A stretch of 64,000 nucleotides of DNA from Macrotis lagotis (taxonomy: Eukaryota > Chordata > Mammalia > Peramelemorphia > Peramelidae), in NCBI RefSeq assembly GCF_037893015.1, contig NC_133658.1:423632200-423696199 (forward strand), in the 5' to 3' direction. Both the position numbers and the translations under genes were made by a program. Shown piece after piece: positions 32,915-44,274 of the stretch (the stretch's first letter is position 1; every line of letters starts with the position of its first letter). The notes below the pieces were generated by a model, which saw only the letters and a list, made by a program, of their open reading frames with translations, made no database searches and was not told where the DNA came from.

Positions 32915-32916
<2 letters not shown>

Positions 32917-32972
<56 letters not shown>

Positions 32973-33049
32973 TCTCTTGCTCTGACTCTCCTATCTTTCT
33001 CTTCTCTCTGCCTCCATCAGTCTCTCTCTTTGTGTCTGTCTCTCTCTTT

Positions 33050-33080
<31 letters not shown>

Positions 33081-33289
33081 GTCTCTTTCTCTCTCCTGTC
33101 TCTCTCTTTTCTCTGTTTCTCTCTTTCTCTCTCTTTTCTTTGTCTCTGTCTCTGTCTTTGTCTCTCTGAAACCCTGAACTGTCTGTCACTTTTTCTCACT
33201 CTCTTTTCTCTGTCTCTCTTCTCTGTCTCTCTGTCTCACTCTTCTCTATGTCTCTCTTCTTTCTTTCTCTGTCTCTGTCTCTGTCTCTG

Positions 33290-33346
<57 letters not shown>

Positions 33347-33668
33347 TCTCTCTCTGAAACCCTGAGCTGTCTATTTCTCTCCTCTCTCTGTCTTCTCTCT
33401 CTCTCTCATCTCTTCTCTCCACCTCTCCATCTATCTCTCTTTGTGTCTGTCTCTCTCTTTTCTCTGCCTCTGTCTGTCTGTCTCTCTCTCCTGTCTCTCT
33501 CTTTTCTCTGTCTTTCTCTCTGTCTCTCTCTGTCTCTCTGTCTCTCTGTCTGTCTCTTTCTCCTGTCTCTCTGTCTCTCTGTCTGCCTCTTTCTCCTGTC
33601 TCTCTCTTTTCTCTGTCTGTGTCTCTGTCTCTCTCTGTCTCTGTCTCTGTCTCTCTGTCTCTGTCTGT

Positions 33669-33722
<54 letters not shown>

Positions 33723-33731
33723 CCCCCCCCC
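32917..33731. repeat. (CT)n / (TCTCTG)n pyrimidine tract
   Basis: About 815 bp of nearly pure C/T on the plus strand, made of CT, TCTCTG and TTTCTCTG units, ending in a run of 12 C at 33721-33732. Two short interruptions (ACCCTGAACTGTCTGTCA and AACCCTGAGCTGTCTA) resemble each other, so part of the tract was duplicated. All long Ser/Leu or Arg/Glu/Asp frames here (up to 164 codons) are simple-repeat artefacts. Confidence 0.97.
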
Positions 33732-33732
33732 G

Positions 33733-34370
33733 AACTCTGTAGGAAATTAACAATGTCCAGGAAAATTTTGCTTCCTCTCTCTAGGAAGCTGGGCTTCAAA
33801 CTGTTCAGGAATTCCACATCAAAAACCTTTTCCTTTTTATTCTGGGAATCTAGGTCCCCAAATTACCTACCACTTAGCCATGTGCTTCCTCCCCTCTCTT
33901 AGAGGTCACACCACAAAACACATGCATGATTGCAATAAGGCCACTTTCACTTGCTACTGTTTCTCCATGGTGGACAGCGCTGGGGAAGGGGGAAGGGACT
34001 AGGCCAAAGTCCTGACAAGCTCTCAGGTCCCAGGTCTCACTTGGGATCTCTTCAGAAAGACAAAAGGGCTGACTTTCTATCAGAAACTTCCCTCCCCCAC
34101 CTTATAATCCCTCCCAAACAGGTGACTGACTCACCGCAATGCAAGTCAATCACTTCATTATTATCAATCAGTGAGTTTTTAAGATGTCTTCATTCTCAGT
34201 GTGGTATTATTCGGAGTGACCCAGTGAATGTCCTTTTACCTTGTCAGACTGTCAATAGGCATGTCCACAACCTCCACAAGTGGATACTAAGTTCCAAACA
34301 GAGGTTCACCATCCTTTAAGTCCATCAAGTTGATAATGAGGAGGAGGAGGAAAAGGTAGAGGATGTAGCT
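33733..34370. other. repeat-poor sequence
   Basis: About 640 bp without a recognised repeat. The longest frame, 122 codons at 33951-34319, has a Met start but no recognisable domain and no splice context I can defend. Treated as noncoding. Confidence 0.4.
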
Positions 34371-34374
34371 TACT

Positions 34375-34600
34375 AAAAGTACTTCTTAAAGTTTACAGAA
34401 TTTTCTCCTTAACAGCAACCCTGGGAGGTAGTTACTATTATCCCTATTTTATTATTATTCTCATTTTAAAGATGAGGTAACTAAGACACAGAGAGGTCAA
34501 ATGGCATGCCTAAGATCATACAGTGAGTGTCTGAGGTAGGATACAAGCTCAAGTCTTTCCAACCTAAAGTCCAGCACCACCTTTCTGTGGTCCCTTTTAG
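34375..34600 (-). repeat. MIR SINE
   Basis: Reverse MIR: 'aacagcaaccctgggaggtagttactattatccc', 'tcattttaaagatgaggtaactaag', 'gcatgcctaagatcatacagtgag'. Confidence 0.75.
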
Positions 34601-34804
34601 TCATGACATTCTCTGTTCTAAAATTCAAACGTTTCCCAACTCTTATATTCTGTGCCTCTGTGAGCATATAGGAAAATTCTTAGATTCTTTTTTCCAGAGA
34701 TGAGAATCATAATACTTTATGTATGTATGGTATGTATATCAGAGTATATCAGAGTGGGGCATGGGGTTATAGTGTATAAAGTTCTTTGCTCAGAACAACC
34801 TATA

Positions 34805-35600
34805 AGAAGTGATCAGGGCAAAAAACTATCCCTGTCCTCAAAGAGTGAAGTCAGGGACAAAATAAGTAAACAAATATGAACAAAATAAGCCCTACGCAAA
34901 TAAATAGGAGATAATTAACAGAGAGTAGGCAGTGAAATTAAGGAGTTAAGGAAGACTTCCTGTGAACAGTAGGCTTTGAACTGAGGCTCAAAGGAAGCAA
35001 GATAGTTCAGTAATCAAAGCAAAGGAGAGAGAAAGTGTGTGTGTTTCAGGAATGGGAGGCAGATAGAGAAGAAGCCCAGAGCAGAAAGCAGGGCCTTGCC
35101 AGAAGACCAGTGCTGCTGTAGAGAAAAGTATGTTGGGGGCAGCTAGGTGGCACAGTGGATAGAGCACTGGCCTTGGAGTCAGGAGGACCTGAGTTCAAAT
35201 CCAGCTTCAGACACTTAATAATTACCTAGCCGTGTGTGGCCTTGGGCAAGCCGCTTAACCCCATTGCCTTAAAAAAATCTATAAAACAAAACAAAAAAAA
35301 AGAAAGAAAATATGTTGGAGAGCTCTAAAATATAACAAGACTGGAAAGGTAGGAAGGGGCTAGGTTAGGAAAGAATTTGAAAACCAAACAGAGCTTGGAG
35401 GCCTAGTAAGCCACTGGAGTTTATTGACTAAGAGGAATGACAATCAGACCTATGACTAAGGGAGCATCACTTTAGTGACTGAACAAACAGAGGATGGATT
35501 GGAGGGGAGAGACCTGAAGCAAATAGAGCCATTGGGAGGCTATTGCCATAAGCCAGATGAGATGAAATGAGAGTCCGTATTAAAGTGATGGCTGTGTTTT
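34805..35600 (-). repeat. LINE-2 split by a tRNA SINE
   Basis: Antisense L2: 'ctatccctgtcctcaaagag', 'aggaagacttcctgtgaacag', 'tttcaggaatgggaggcag', then after the SINE 'agactggaaaggtaggaaggggc', 'gccactggagtttattgac' and 'ggaggctattgccataa'. Confidence 0.8.
35136..35305 (+). repeat. tRNA-derived SINE
   Basis: SINE1 in the L2. Target repeat GAAAAGTATGTTGG (about 35122-35135) recurs as GAAAATATGTTGG after the A-rich tail, one base shorter. Confidence 0.9.
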
Positions 35601-35639
35601 TCTTGAGGGCTGAGGGCAGGGTGAGAAGATTGTTGTGTC

Positions 35640-36300
35640 TTTAAATGCTGGTCCAGTTCTTCAGAGTCCCAGGTATTTGGGATGGATTATTTTTCTGTAA
35701 TAAAAGACTTGCTTATTCTTTAAATCATTAACTGAAGAGTCAAGTGTGTCCATATTGGCCAAACCTTTCCCTTGTAGCCCCAGAAAAAGAAAATCCTATT
35801 TGTATGAGAGGCTAGGGACCAAAGATAACAGATAAGGGGGGTGGAAGTGGGGGTGCAATAGAGGTTAATTTTTATTATAATTTTTTCAGTGCCTTTGTAT
35901 AGAAATGGAAGTAATGTGCATAATTTATGGAGGCCTGGATATGCACATGCCAAGCTCTAGTACTCCTTACACATGCTCATTCAAGCATGAGATGTATAAT
36001 ACTAACACATTCAGACGCCTGTGGAGGATCTAGTAGGAAAAAAAATCTACTCCAGTTGGGTACATTAAAATGATCAAGGCAGGGATCAGAAGTTTACCTC
36101 ATTGTAAATAAACTTTGCATTTATAATTTAAAATTAAAACTGAATTAAGTGATTAAAAGCATACTATTTCTTCATCAATGTGTCTGAAGAGGGACTGGCA
36201 GAAAGGAGAGACAAGAAGATTTTCTGTTTCATCTTTCAGGAAAAGACTACTCTGACATGCTTTCCCTGTCAGTCAGATAACAGTAGATTTAATTAATAAT
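35640..36300. other. repeat-poor sequence; possible conserved noncoding DNA
   Basis: No repeat or RNA recognised. AT-rich 36100-36180 contains TTTATAATTTAAAATTAAAAC and AATTAAGTGATTAAAAGC, motifs seen in homeodomain-bound elements. The minus frame 35720-35953 has no family signature. Confidence 0.3.
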
Positions 36301-36309
36301 AGTATAATA

Positions 36310-36610
36310 ATCATAGAAATCAAATTAATATGGGAACAGGATGAGAAATATTTTCTCCATCATCCTATTACTGGAGATGTACCAAGAAGACTTTCAGGAA
36401 AGCTATAGAAGAGTAGCAAATATCCTAATACTTTTATTTTACTACAAAAAAGTAACTATTTTATACATTTGCACAACAACCAAAGGACATAAATTTTAAA
36501 AGAATAATAGCAGGATAGCAACCTTTCCCCAGTAACTTTTGTCCTTTCTATCTGGATTCCATCCATCAAAATGAAGAGAATGATTTTTCTATACTCATAA
36601 TCATAAACAA
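36310..36610 (+). repeat. unclassified repeat, copy A
   Basis: Aligns by eye with 43505-43805 in the same orientation. Shared: AAATCAAA..ATAT..GGATGAGAAA, CATCATCC, TAGAAGAGT/TAGAAAAGT, AAAGAATAATA, TAGCAAC and ATAATCATAA. Neither copy matches a family that I know. Confidence 0.45.
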
Positions 36611-37253
36611 CAACCTCTCAAATTCCAACCCATATCCACCTTAGATAGGGAGGGGAAAGAGGAGGAATGCTAGCCAGGATGCTATCTATGTGGGCTGTAT
36701 GTGGGCTCTGAGATCACTATGATGGCTGTGAAGACCTAATAGGAACACTGAAATATTGACCCATTGGGTTACAGTAGTATCACTAATGTGTTAGCACCTG
36801 GATAGTGTGATTTAAATTTTCCTATGAATCAAAGAAATAGAAAAGGAGGCACAGGGTTGTGAGGTATCCTTGGAAGACAATGGGGTGAATAGAGCTCCTT
36901 TGTGTTCTGATACCCAAAGAAGGCAAGATATATTGGAACAAATCCTGCCTGCTAGTAATACTTTGTAGATGGTGTTGTCCACTAAGACTAGTAAACTATG
37001 AAGTCACATGAATGACTTGAAGATAAGAATTTCTTTATCATTCATTGATCCTATATCATAAAAAATTAGAAATAGATCTCCCCAGCTATGTTCAAGGACT
37101 TTTATTATTTGTCAACCATTTTCTCAGTTCCAAGTTAATCAACAATGGACTAAAGATGAATTCAGGTCAATCATAATAACTTCATTTCTAAATTTGAATT
37201 TGATGAAATTAGAGCAGATTTAAGAGTTATCTAAAAGTGAAGAAGGAAAAATT
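36611..37253. other. unassigned sequence
   Basis: No gene, RNA or classified repeat recognised. It lies between copy A of the unclassified repeat and a tRNA SINE. Confidence 0.4.
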
Positions 37254-37423
37254 GGGGGCAACTAGGTGGCATTGTGGATAGAGTACCGGCCCTGAAATCA
37301 GGAGGACCTGGGTTCAAATCCAGCCTCAGACACTTAATAATTGCCTAGCTGTGTGACCTTGGATAAGTCACTCAATCCCATTGCCTTAAATAAATAACAT
37401 TTAAAAATAAAACAAAAAAAAAG
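37254..37423 (+). repeat. tRNA-derived SINE
   Basis: SINE1 with GGGGGCAACTAGGTGGCATTG head, GGGTTCAAATCCAGCC B box, and a mixed A-rich tail of AAATAAAACAAA type. No clear target duplication. Confidence 0.9.
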
Positions 37424-39500
37424 AGAAAGCATATATTTATTTTTGACAGAATGGCTACCTGAAATTTTATGGGTAGCAAGTCACTCAGCTCCTTTATTCC
37501 TACTCCAGCAAAAACCTGAAGTTTGTACCAGCTTTCACAATTACCAAGAAATCCAATGAGAAGTTACAGAAAGTAACATCCTTCCTATCAGCCAGAAGTA
37601 CACAAAAAATTAACCAGAAACCAATGGACAACAGAAAAGGGAACTCTGGTCCCCTTACACTATAGTAAACCCTGTATGGTAGCTTCCCAATATGAAGTAA
37701 AACAGGTAACCTGTAAAACACTAGGTCCAGAGACTGAAAGAGTAGAGGGATTCTTGAGATCCCTCCTGGAAGTTCCAAGATGGGCAGAAAGTTTCAATGT
37801 GGAGAACATAGAAACCCCAAAGAGCAGTAATAGGCAGTAAGTTTCTAATAGCTCCCAATGATTAGTGAGAAGCATGGAGACATAACAGTGCTCAGACCAT
37901 ACTGAATAAGTTTAGAACCCTGATGACCTAACTCTTCTATCCTAAGAGTTGACCAGAGTCCTTCACTCAACTCAAAGATGCAAGGGGAACCTAACCTTAG
38001 GCGGTAGAGGAACCCAAGGGGAAGGGTATCAAGGGTATCAAGGGTATCAAGGAAAATCCAAGCTTATGACCCCATCCAAAAGTTAGCTGGTCCTGTCTCA
38101 AAGTCCTAATTCAGAAACAAAAGCTATAGAGATGAGTACATGAAAGAAAAAAAAATTTATACATCAGCCATAGTAAAAAAGAAAAAGATTATTGCAAATC
38201 TAGAAGTTCTCCAAAAGGAGAGTATAATTCTATAGATCAATAGATTCAAAGAAAAAAACTGCTTTTCCACAAGAACTATATGAGTAAAAATTAAGGAAGG
38301 AATAATAGCCAGAATGTTAGTATAATAAGAAATCGAAACACTGTGAAGACCAAAAAAATTTAACATCCATTAAGGACTATTCTACTGAGAGTCAAAAACC
38401 AAAATAAAGGAAAAGAGACAACTCCCAATGAAGGAAGTTTTGGAAAATGTTTGGCTGTCTACTTATTCAAAGGGAAACCAACACAATGAAAGCACAAGTT
38501 GAATCAAATGTGAAACTGAAAGCTTATGTGCATAGTAGTATTATAATCAACAATAGAATAATTGTTACCCAAGGGAGGTAACTGAAACTTTAACTCCTTT
38601 GCAAAACTGTAAAATATCAGATCCAAATAAGATATAAAATCATTGGCTAACAAGAGCCTAATGTAAAATACTATCAAAATAGTCAAGATATACAGAAGTC
38701 AGCTTAAACTGACTCTTCAGGTAGTTAATTGTTAAATTTTCAAGATGAGCATTTACACCTTGGGAATCAGCAAATGCTACAAAAACAGTTTGATTTAATG
38801 TCTTGTTGATTGTAGAGATTTTAGAAAGGGATGGAGAAAATGTTAATAATGCACCTTAAACTTAAAAATTTTTCTCAGAAAACCAATTGTTAAACACTTG
38901 CCAGCACATTCCTGAAAGCACTTTAGAAGCTTTCTCTCTGGAGCAAGCTTGATCTCATCACATTTCTTAACAGAAGAGGAGAATGCTAGTGAACTTTCTA
39001 AATATGTTAATCATCAAAGTACCATAATGATAATTTGAACTATCATTATATACTCCATTTATCTCTCAAAAAATCTACAAACACTTGAAGGAAAACAATA
39101 TAGAATAATGTGTGTGTATATGTGTGTATACCTATATGGAGCAAAAAGCATTTACCAAAAACTCCAGGAGTATAAAGAATAACTGATTATCTATCAATCA
39201 ATAATTATTGAGCAAATCACCCCATATCACTATAACACTTCTACCCCCTTTGTAGATTATTTCAAATTCTTTAACTAAGTATCATACTCATAATAACTGA
39301 TACATTGAAATGTATAAAGTAGATCTGAGCATAGTGAGAGTGCCAGCGTTTGGTGGCCACATGGAAAACTGCTTTCTATTCGCAACATGCCACAAAACCA
39401 GTAATATATAGAATAATTGTAAAATGTTCAGGGAGACCTGCTTCAGTACTGCCTCACCTTAAATCTGTTATCCTCTCTAAATGGGCATGGCCTCCAAGTT
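37424..39500. other. about 2 kb of unassigned AT-rich sequence
   Basis: No recognised family. It contains three 10-bp tandem copies of AAGGGTATCA at 38023-38053 and a GTGTGTATAT patch near 39109-39130. A segment near 38365 (AAATTTAACATCCATTAAGG) resembles 43047 (AAATTTAACATCTATCAAG). Short minus frames (60-92 codons) at 37500-38686 show no domain. An old retroelement is possible. Confidence 0.35.
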
Positions 39501-39516
39501 AAAAAAAAGTCCTACT

Positions 39517-42192
39517 GGGGGCAGAGCCAAGATGGTGAAAAAGAGCGGATTGTGTCTTAGATGCTCTCTCATAAAACTTATAAGCTAAGGACTCTAACTA
39601 AATTTTCTAGAGACAGAACCCATACAGGGATCCAGTGAGGCAGTTCTCCTACTCAAGGTAACCTGGAAAAGAGCAGAAAGGCTCTGATCCCTGGGGTTGG
39701 AGGGGCGGCCTGCCAGTGGGGTGGCCCACCAGAGCGAAAGAATTTCAGCCTCCTGGAGGCAGCCCCAGGGTGCTGGGAGCCATGGCTCACAGCAGCAGGG
39801 GAGTTTCCTGACTTACGCCCAGGGTGCACCAGGCACAACTTGGGGGAACAGTGGGGGACCTCTGCCAGAGCAAGCATGTGAGGCCCAGCCCTCAGGGCAC
39901 ACAGCGAGCAGCCTGGCCAAGGCAGTCCAGATCCAGGAACCAGAAGCAGGTGGAACCAGTAAGCTGGAGCCCCCAGGGCATGAGCACACTGAGCCTAGGG
40001 AGGGGAGTGAAGAGAGACTGCAGAGCTCTGTCCTCTACCCCTGAAACAGGACTCTGGGGTTCTGACCACATTCATATCCTGATCGCAGTCTAGGTCCCCC
40101 ATAGAACAGCAGGGCCCCCCACCTCAGCCCCATGGCAGAGGGGGGCACTTATGATCATTCACAGACCAGAAGGGAGGACAGAGCTTCACACACTGAGATC
40201 CTTGTGGAACTGTCCCAAAAGCTCAGGAAGCACCCCCAAAATAGGCTCAGGCTGGGAAAATGAGCAAGCAGAGAAACAAGAGGAACACCATTGAGAAATA
40301 TCTTGCCTGTGAGCCCAAGAAGAATCAAAACACTCAGTCTGAAGATGAGGAAGCACAAGCTCCTACATCTAAAGACTCCAAGAAAAACAGAAATTGGGCT
40401 CAGGCTATGACAGAGCTCAAAAAAGACTTTGAAAATCAAATGAGGGAGATAGGAAAAAAAACCGGGAAAAGAAATGAGAGAGATACAGGAAAAACATGAA
40501 AATGAAGTCAGCAGCTTAGTCAAGGAAATCCAAAAAAAATGCTGAAGAAAATAGCATGCTAAAAACCAGCTTAGGTCAAATGGATAAAACAGTTCAAAAA
40601 GTTATGGAGGAGAAGAATGCTTTAAAAAGCAGAATTGGTCAGATGGAAAAAGAGATATGAAAGCTCTCTAAGGAAAACAAAACCTTCAGACAAAGAATAG
40701 AACTGAGGGAGATGGCTGAATTTACCAGAAATCAGGACTCAATAATTCAAAACCAAAAGAATGAAAAATTAGAAGAAAATGTGAAATATCTCATTGAAAA
40801 AACAACTGATATGGAAAACAGATTTAGGAAAGATAATCTGAAAATTATTGGAATACCTGAAAGTCATGATCAGGAAAAGAGCCTTGACATCATTTTCAAA
40901 GAATTACTACAGGAAAATTGCCCTGATATCCTAGAAGTAGAGGGAGAAAATAGAAATGGAGAGAATCCGTCGAACCCCCCAAGAAAGAGATCCCAAAAAA
41001 CCAACCCCCAGGAATATTATAGCCAAATTCTAGAACTCCCAAGTCAAAGAGAAAATATTACAAGCAGCCAGAAGGACACAATTCAAATACCATGGAGCTG
41101 CAATCAGAATCTCACAGGACTTAGCAGCAACTATATTAAAAGCTCATAGGGCTTGGAATATAATATACCAGAAGACAAAAGAGCTTAGAATGCAAGCAAG
41201 AATCAACTACCCAGCAAAACTGAATGTCCTCTTCCAGGGAAAAAGATGTACTTTCAATGAACCAGGGGAATTTCAAATGTTCCTGTTGGAATGGCCAGAG
41301 CTGAACAGAAGGTTTGATCTTCAAACACAGGACTCAGGTGAAGCATGGAGATTGGAGGAGAAGGGGAAAATATGAGGGACTTAATGATGATGAACTGCAT
41401 GTATTCCTGTGTAGAAAAATGACACTGATAATACTCATATGAACCTTCTCATTTAACAAAGCAGGTAGAAGGAGCTTTTATAGATGAAGCACAGGAGAAA
41501 GCTGAATTTGAAAATAAAATATGGTGTAAAAATGAAGTCAATAGAAAAAAAAGGGAAATGTAATGGGAGAAAGAAAAAAGAGAGGGGGGAATAGGCCAAG
41601 ATATTTCATATAATAATATTTTCCTTTATTACAACAAGCTATTGCAATGATATGGAAGGAGGAAGGCAAGGGGGAATGAGGGAACCTTCACTCTCATCAG
41701 AGGTGGCTAGGAGAAGAAACAGCATATATACTCAATGGGGTATAGACATCTGGAGTAAGAAGGAGGGGGGGACAGGGGGAAGGTGGGGTGTGAATGAAGG
41801 AGGAGAGGATGGACCATGGGGGGAGAGTGGTCAGATATAACACATTTTCTTTTTTACTCCTTGCAAGGGGTTGGGTTTGGATGGCTGATCCAGGACCATG
41901 GGGCCAGATGGATGCTGGGCCTAAGGGGTGGTATGGGGGGCTCGGGGCCTCTTGGCCCCAGGGCCAGGGATCTGTCTGCTGCACCACTCAGCTACCCTAC
42001 AGCAGAGTCAGAGTAGAAGGAGAGAGAAAATAGAGTACATGGTAGTGGAGAAATACAAAAGGAGGGAGTTGCGATCAGCAATGGCAACTGTGGAAAAATA
42101 TGGAAGTAACTTTTGTAATGGAGTTATCATAAAGAATGTGATCCACCTGCAACAGAGTTGGTGGTGTTGGAACACAGACTGAAGCACAAAAA
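39517..42192 (+). mobile_element. half-L1-like element (5' UTR, ORF1, no ORF2)
   Basis: 2.7-kb L1-derived element. It opens GGGGCAGAGCCAAGATGG, with a GC-rich 5' UTR to 40259. The ORF1 region is about 40260-41374 and an 800-bp tail ends in poly(A). The tail keeps L1 inter-ORF sequence and then a short stretch before the L1 3' UTR; no endonuclease or reverse transcriptase is present. A piece at about 41850-41995 looks like a reversed tRNA SINE ('ctgcaccactcagctaccc'). A 15-bp duplication of AAAAAAAAGTCCTAC flanks it (39501-39515 and 42193-42207). Structure matches the half-L1 (HAL1) type known in mammals. Confidence 0.75.
40260..41374 (+). pseudogene. L1 ORF1p remnant in the half-L1 element
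   Basis: RNA-binding ORF1 protein of LINE-1. The N-terminus starts MSKQRNKRNTIEKYL (40260) in a Lys/Glu-rich, coiled-coil-prone stretch. The RRM-like part contains LKIIGIPESHD (near 40840). The C-terminal domain reads PKKPTPRNIIAKF, then ILKAHRAWN and QARINYPAKL (41190 on), close to the human L1 ORF1p RISYPAKL block. At least two frameshifts and one in-frame stop separate these parts, so no full protein is made. The 240-bp, 145-codon and 61-codon open frames here are its pieces. Confidence 0.8.
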
Positions 42193-42210
42193 AAAAAAAA
42201 GTCCTACCAA

Positions 42211-42820
42211 GGAAAAAGGATCTATTTGTACAAACATATTTATAGCAGCTCTTTTTGTGGTGGCAAAAAATTAGAAATTGAAGGGATGCCCATCCATTGG
42301 GGAATGACTGAACAAACTGGGGTATATGAATGCAATAGAATACTATTGTGCCTTAAGAAATGATGAACTAGATAGTTTCCCCAAAAACCTGGGAAGGCTG
42401 ATATAAACTGATGCAAAGTGAAGTGAGTAAAAGTAGGACAACAATGAACAGCAATATTGTAAGGATGAACAACTGTGAAAACTTAGCTACTCTGATCAAG
42501 ACAGTGATCCAAAGACTATTCCAAAGGACTCATGATTAAAAAATACTCCAGAGAGAGAACTGATAAACTGAATGCAGACTGAAGCACACTATTTTACTTT
42601 ATTTTTCTTTTGTCTGTGTGTATGTTTTCTTTATCATCATGGCTAATTTGGAAATATGTTTTGTATGACTTCACATGTATAATTGATATCATTGGCTTTT
42701 TCAAGGGGTAAGGATGAGGAGGGAAGAAAGGAGAGAATTTGGAACTAAATTTTTTAAATGAATGTTAATTTTTTACATATAATTGAGAAATAGTTAATGA
42801 AATAAATAAAAATTTACTTT
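42211..42820 (+). repeat. LINE-1 3' end, 5'-truncated
   Basis: Starts in ORF2 at 'ctatttgtacaaacatatttatagcagctc', continues through 'ggcaaaaaattagaaattgaagg', 'gaatactattgtgcctta', then the 3' UTR with 'gactgaagcacactatttt' and 'cacatgtataattgatatc'. Target repeat AAAAAAA(G)TCCTACCAA lies at 42194-42210 and 42821-42837. Confidence 0.9.
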
Positions 42821-42837
42821 AAAAAAAATCCTACCAA

Positions 42838-43231
42838 AATATGATAATTCAATCAATAGTTATCAAACAAATGACTGAGTCATGAGATTTTGTTCATAGA
42901 AACAAAGGTGTTTATGATGGCAGTTAAAAGTCCAGGTCAACACTACCAAAAGTTTCAATATCCTTAAAGAGTTCAGTCTTATTGATCATAGTAGATTATA
43001 TAAAGGAAATAGAAACTGTACTTCATCACTGCAGTCTACTGAAATTTAACATCTATCAAGATATCTTTCAGAGACTGATGAACAAGATAATTCCTATAGT
43101 GCAAATACAGACTTCAAAATATTCTTTTGAATTTAATAAATAAATTATACTGAAATTAGACCTTTATCACAGACATAATCAAAATCACCAAGCCATAACA
43201 GTGATTCATTAAAATTCAAGCACTTTTGAAT
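42838..43231. other. unassigned AT-rich sequence
   Basis: Nothing recognised. It continues the host DNA interrupted by the two LINE insertions. Confidence 0.4.
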
Positions 43232-43240
43232 AAATGTCAC

Positions 43241-43445
43241 AAAAAAAAGAAAAAAAAAGAAAAAAAGAAAAGGGGCAGCTAGGTGGCGCAGTGAATAGAG
43301 CACCGGCCTTGGAGTCAGGAGTACCTGGATTCAAATCCGACCTCAGACATTTAATAATTACCTAGCTGTGTGGCCTTGGGCAAGCCACTTAACCTCATTC
43401 ATTGCCTTGAAAAATCTAAAAAATAAAAATAAAAAAATTTTTAAA
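43241..43445 (+). repeat. tRNA-derived SINE with A-rich 5' extension
   Basis: SINE1 body from 43272. The target repeat AAATGTCAC is at 43232-43240 and 43446-43454, so about 31 bp of (A)nG sequence lies between the left repeat and the SINE head. That is unusual for a simple SINE insertion. Confidence 0.85.
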
Positions 43446-43504
43446 AAATGTCACCATGCTGTGTACTCATAATCTCTAAACTATGTGAAATAAAAAACTT
43501 TCAA

Positions 43505-43805
43505 AGTGTAGAGATACAGGAGATGAAATCAAAATGATATAGAAGCTGGATGAGAAACATTTCATCTTCATCATCCCATCTACCACTAGAGTTTTCTCAA
43601 GGATGTTTTGGGTACTTAGAAAAGTTACTACCAATATTTTTATGTTGTTACAAAAATCACTTAATTTATCCAACTAGGCAATAGGCTGCAAGACTATAAA
43701 TATAAAAGAATAATAAAAGGTTAGCAACTTGAACCAGCACCATTTCTACCTGAAAGTCATTAAAAATTAAAAGAACAATAGTAGCATTAATAATCATAAT
43801 AATAA
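43505..43805 (+). repeat. unclassified repeat, copy B
   Basis: Same-orientation partner of 36310-36610; see there for the shared blocks. The 65-codon minus frame at 43476-43673 is inside it. Confidence 0.45.
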
Positions 43806-44274
43806 ATAGGGACTATTGATAAGGATCCTTTATGAACAGGTCCAGCAGATTTTGGCCTCCCTTGCTGAGGACCTAAATGGGTGGTCCCCTTTGTTCCTTT
43901 CATGACTTTAAGCTATTATCACTATAGAAACAAAAGATTCTGCTAGCACGGAATTGAAAACTATTTTTAATGAGGTGCCACAGTTATAAACCCTTGAGTT
44001 TATGCATATTTTTTTCCACTTCAACAGGCCACCTCTTCAGTTGAAAATAAATCAATCAACAAGAGGGAGAATCAGAGGATCCCCTAGAGACTCAGATTTT
44101 CCTTCACCTTCTGGACAGTTTTTGGAGCAAATAAAGATCTCAGAGTCAATGAACATTTTCCCCAGGCACATTCATATTGACCTAGCACTCAGAAATCTAT
44201 GTTTTCTGAGGTTATGGTGATAACTATTCAAAGGTATTTCAATTTATGAAGACCTAATCCAAGAAATTAAACAT
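43806..44274. other. repeat-poor sequence
   Basis: No recognised repeat from about 43850 to 44240. The 72-codon frame at 44002-44220 starts with a Met but shows no domain. Confidence 0.4.

Noticed and set aside
32869-33902. Several frames of 96-164 codons rich in Ser/Leu or Arg/Glu
   Set aside because: Read-through of the polypyrimidine tract on either strand.
33951-34319. 122-codon frame in repeat-poor DNA
   Set aside because: No domain, no splice signals, no supporting context; chance frames of this size are expected in 64 kb.
40712-41149. 145-codon frame as an independent gene
   Set aside because: It is the middle piece of an L1 ORF1p; the end of the frame is out of register with the true ORF1 sequence.
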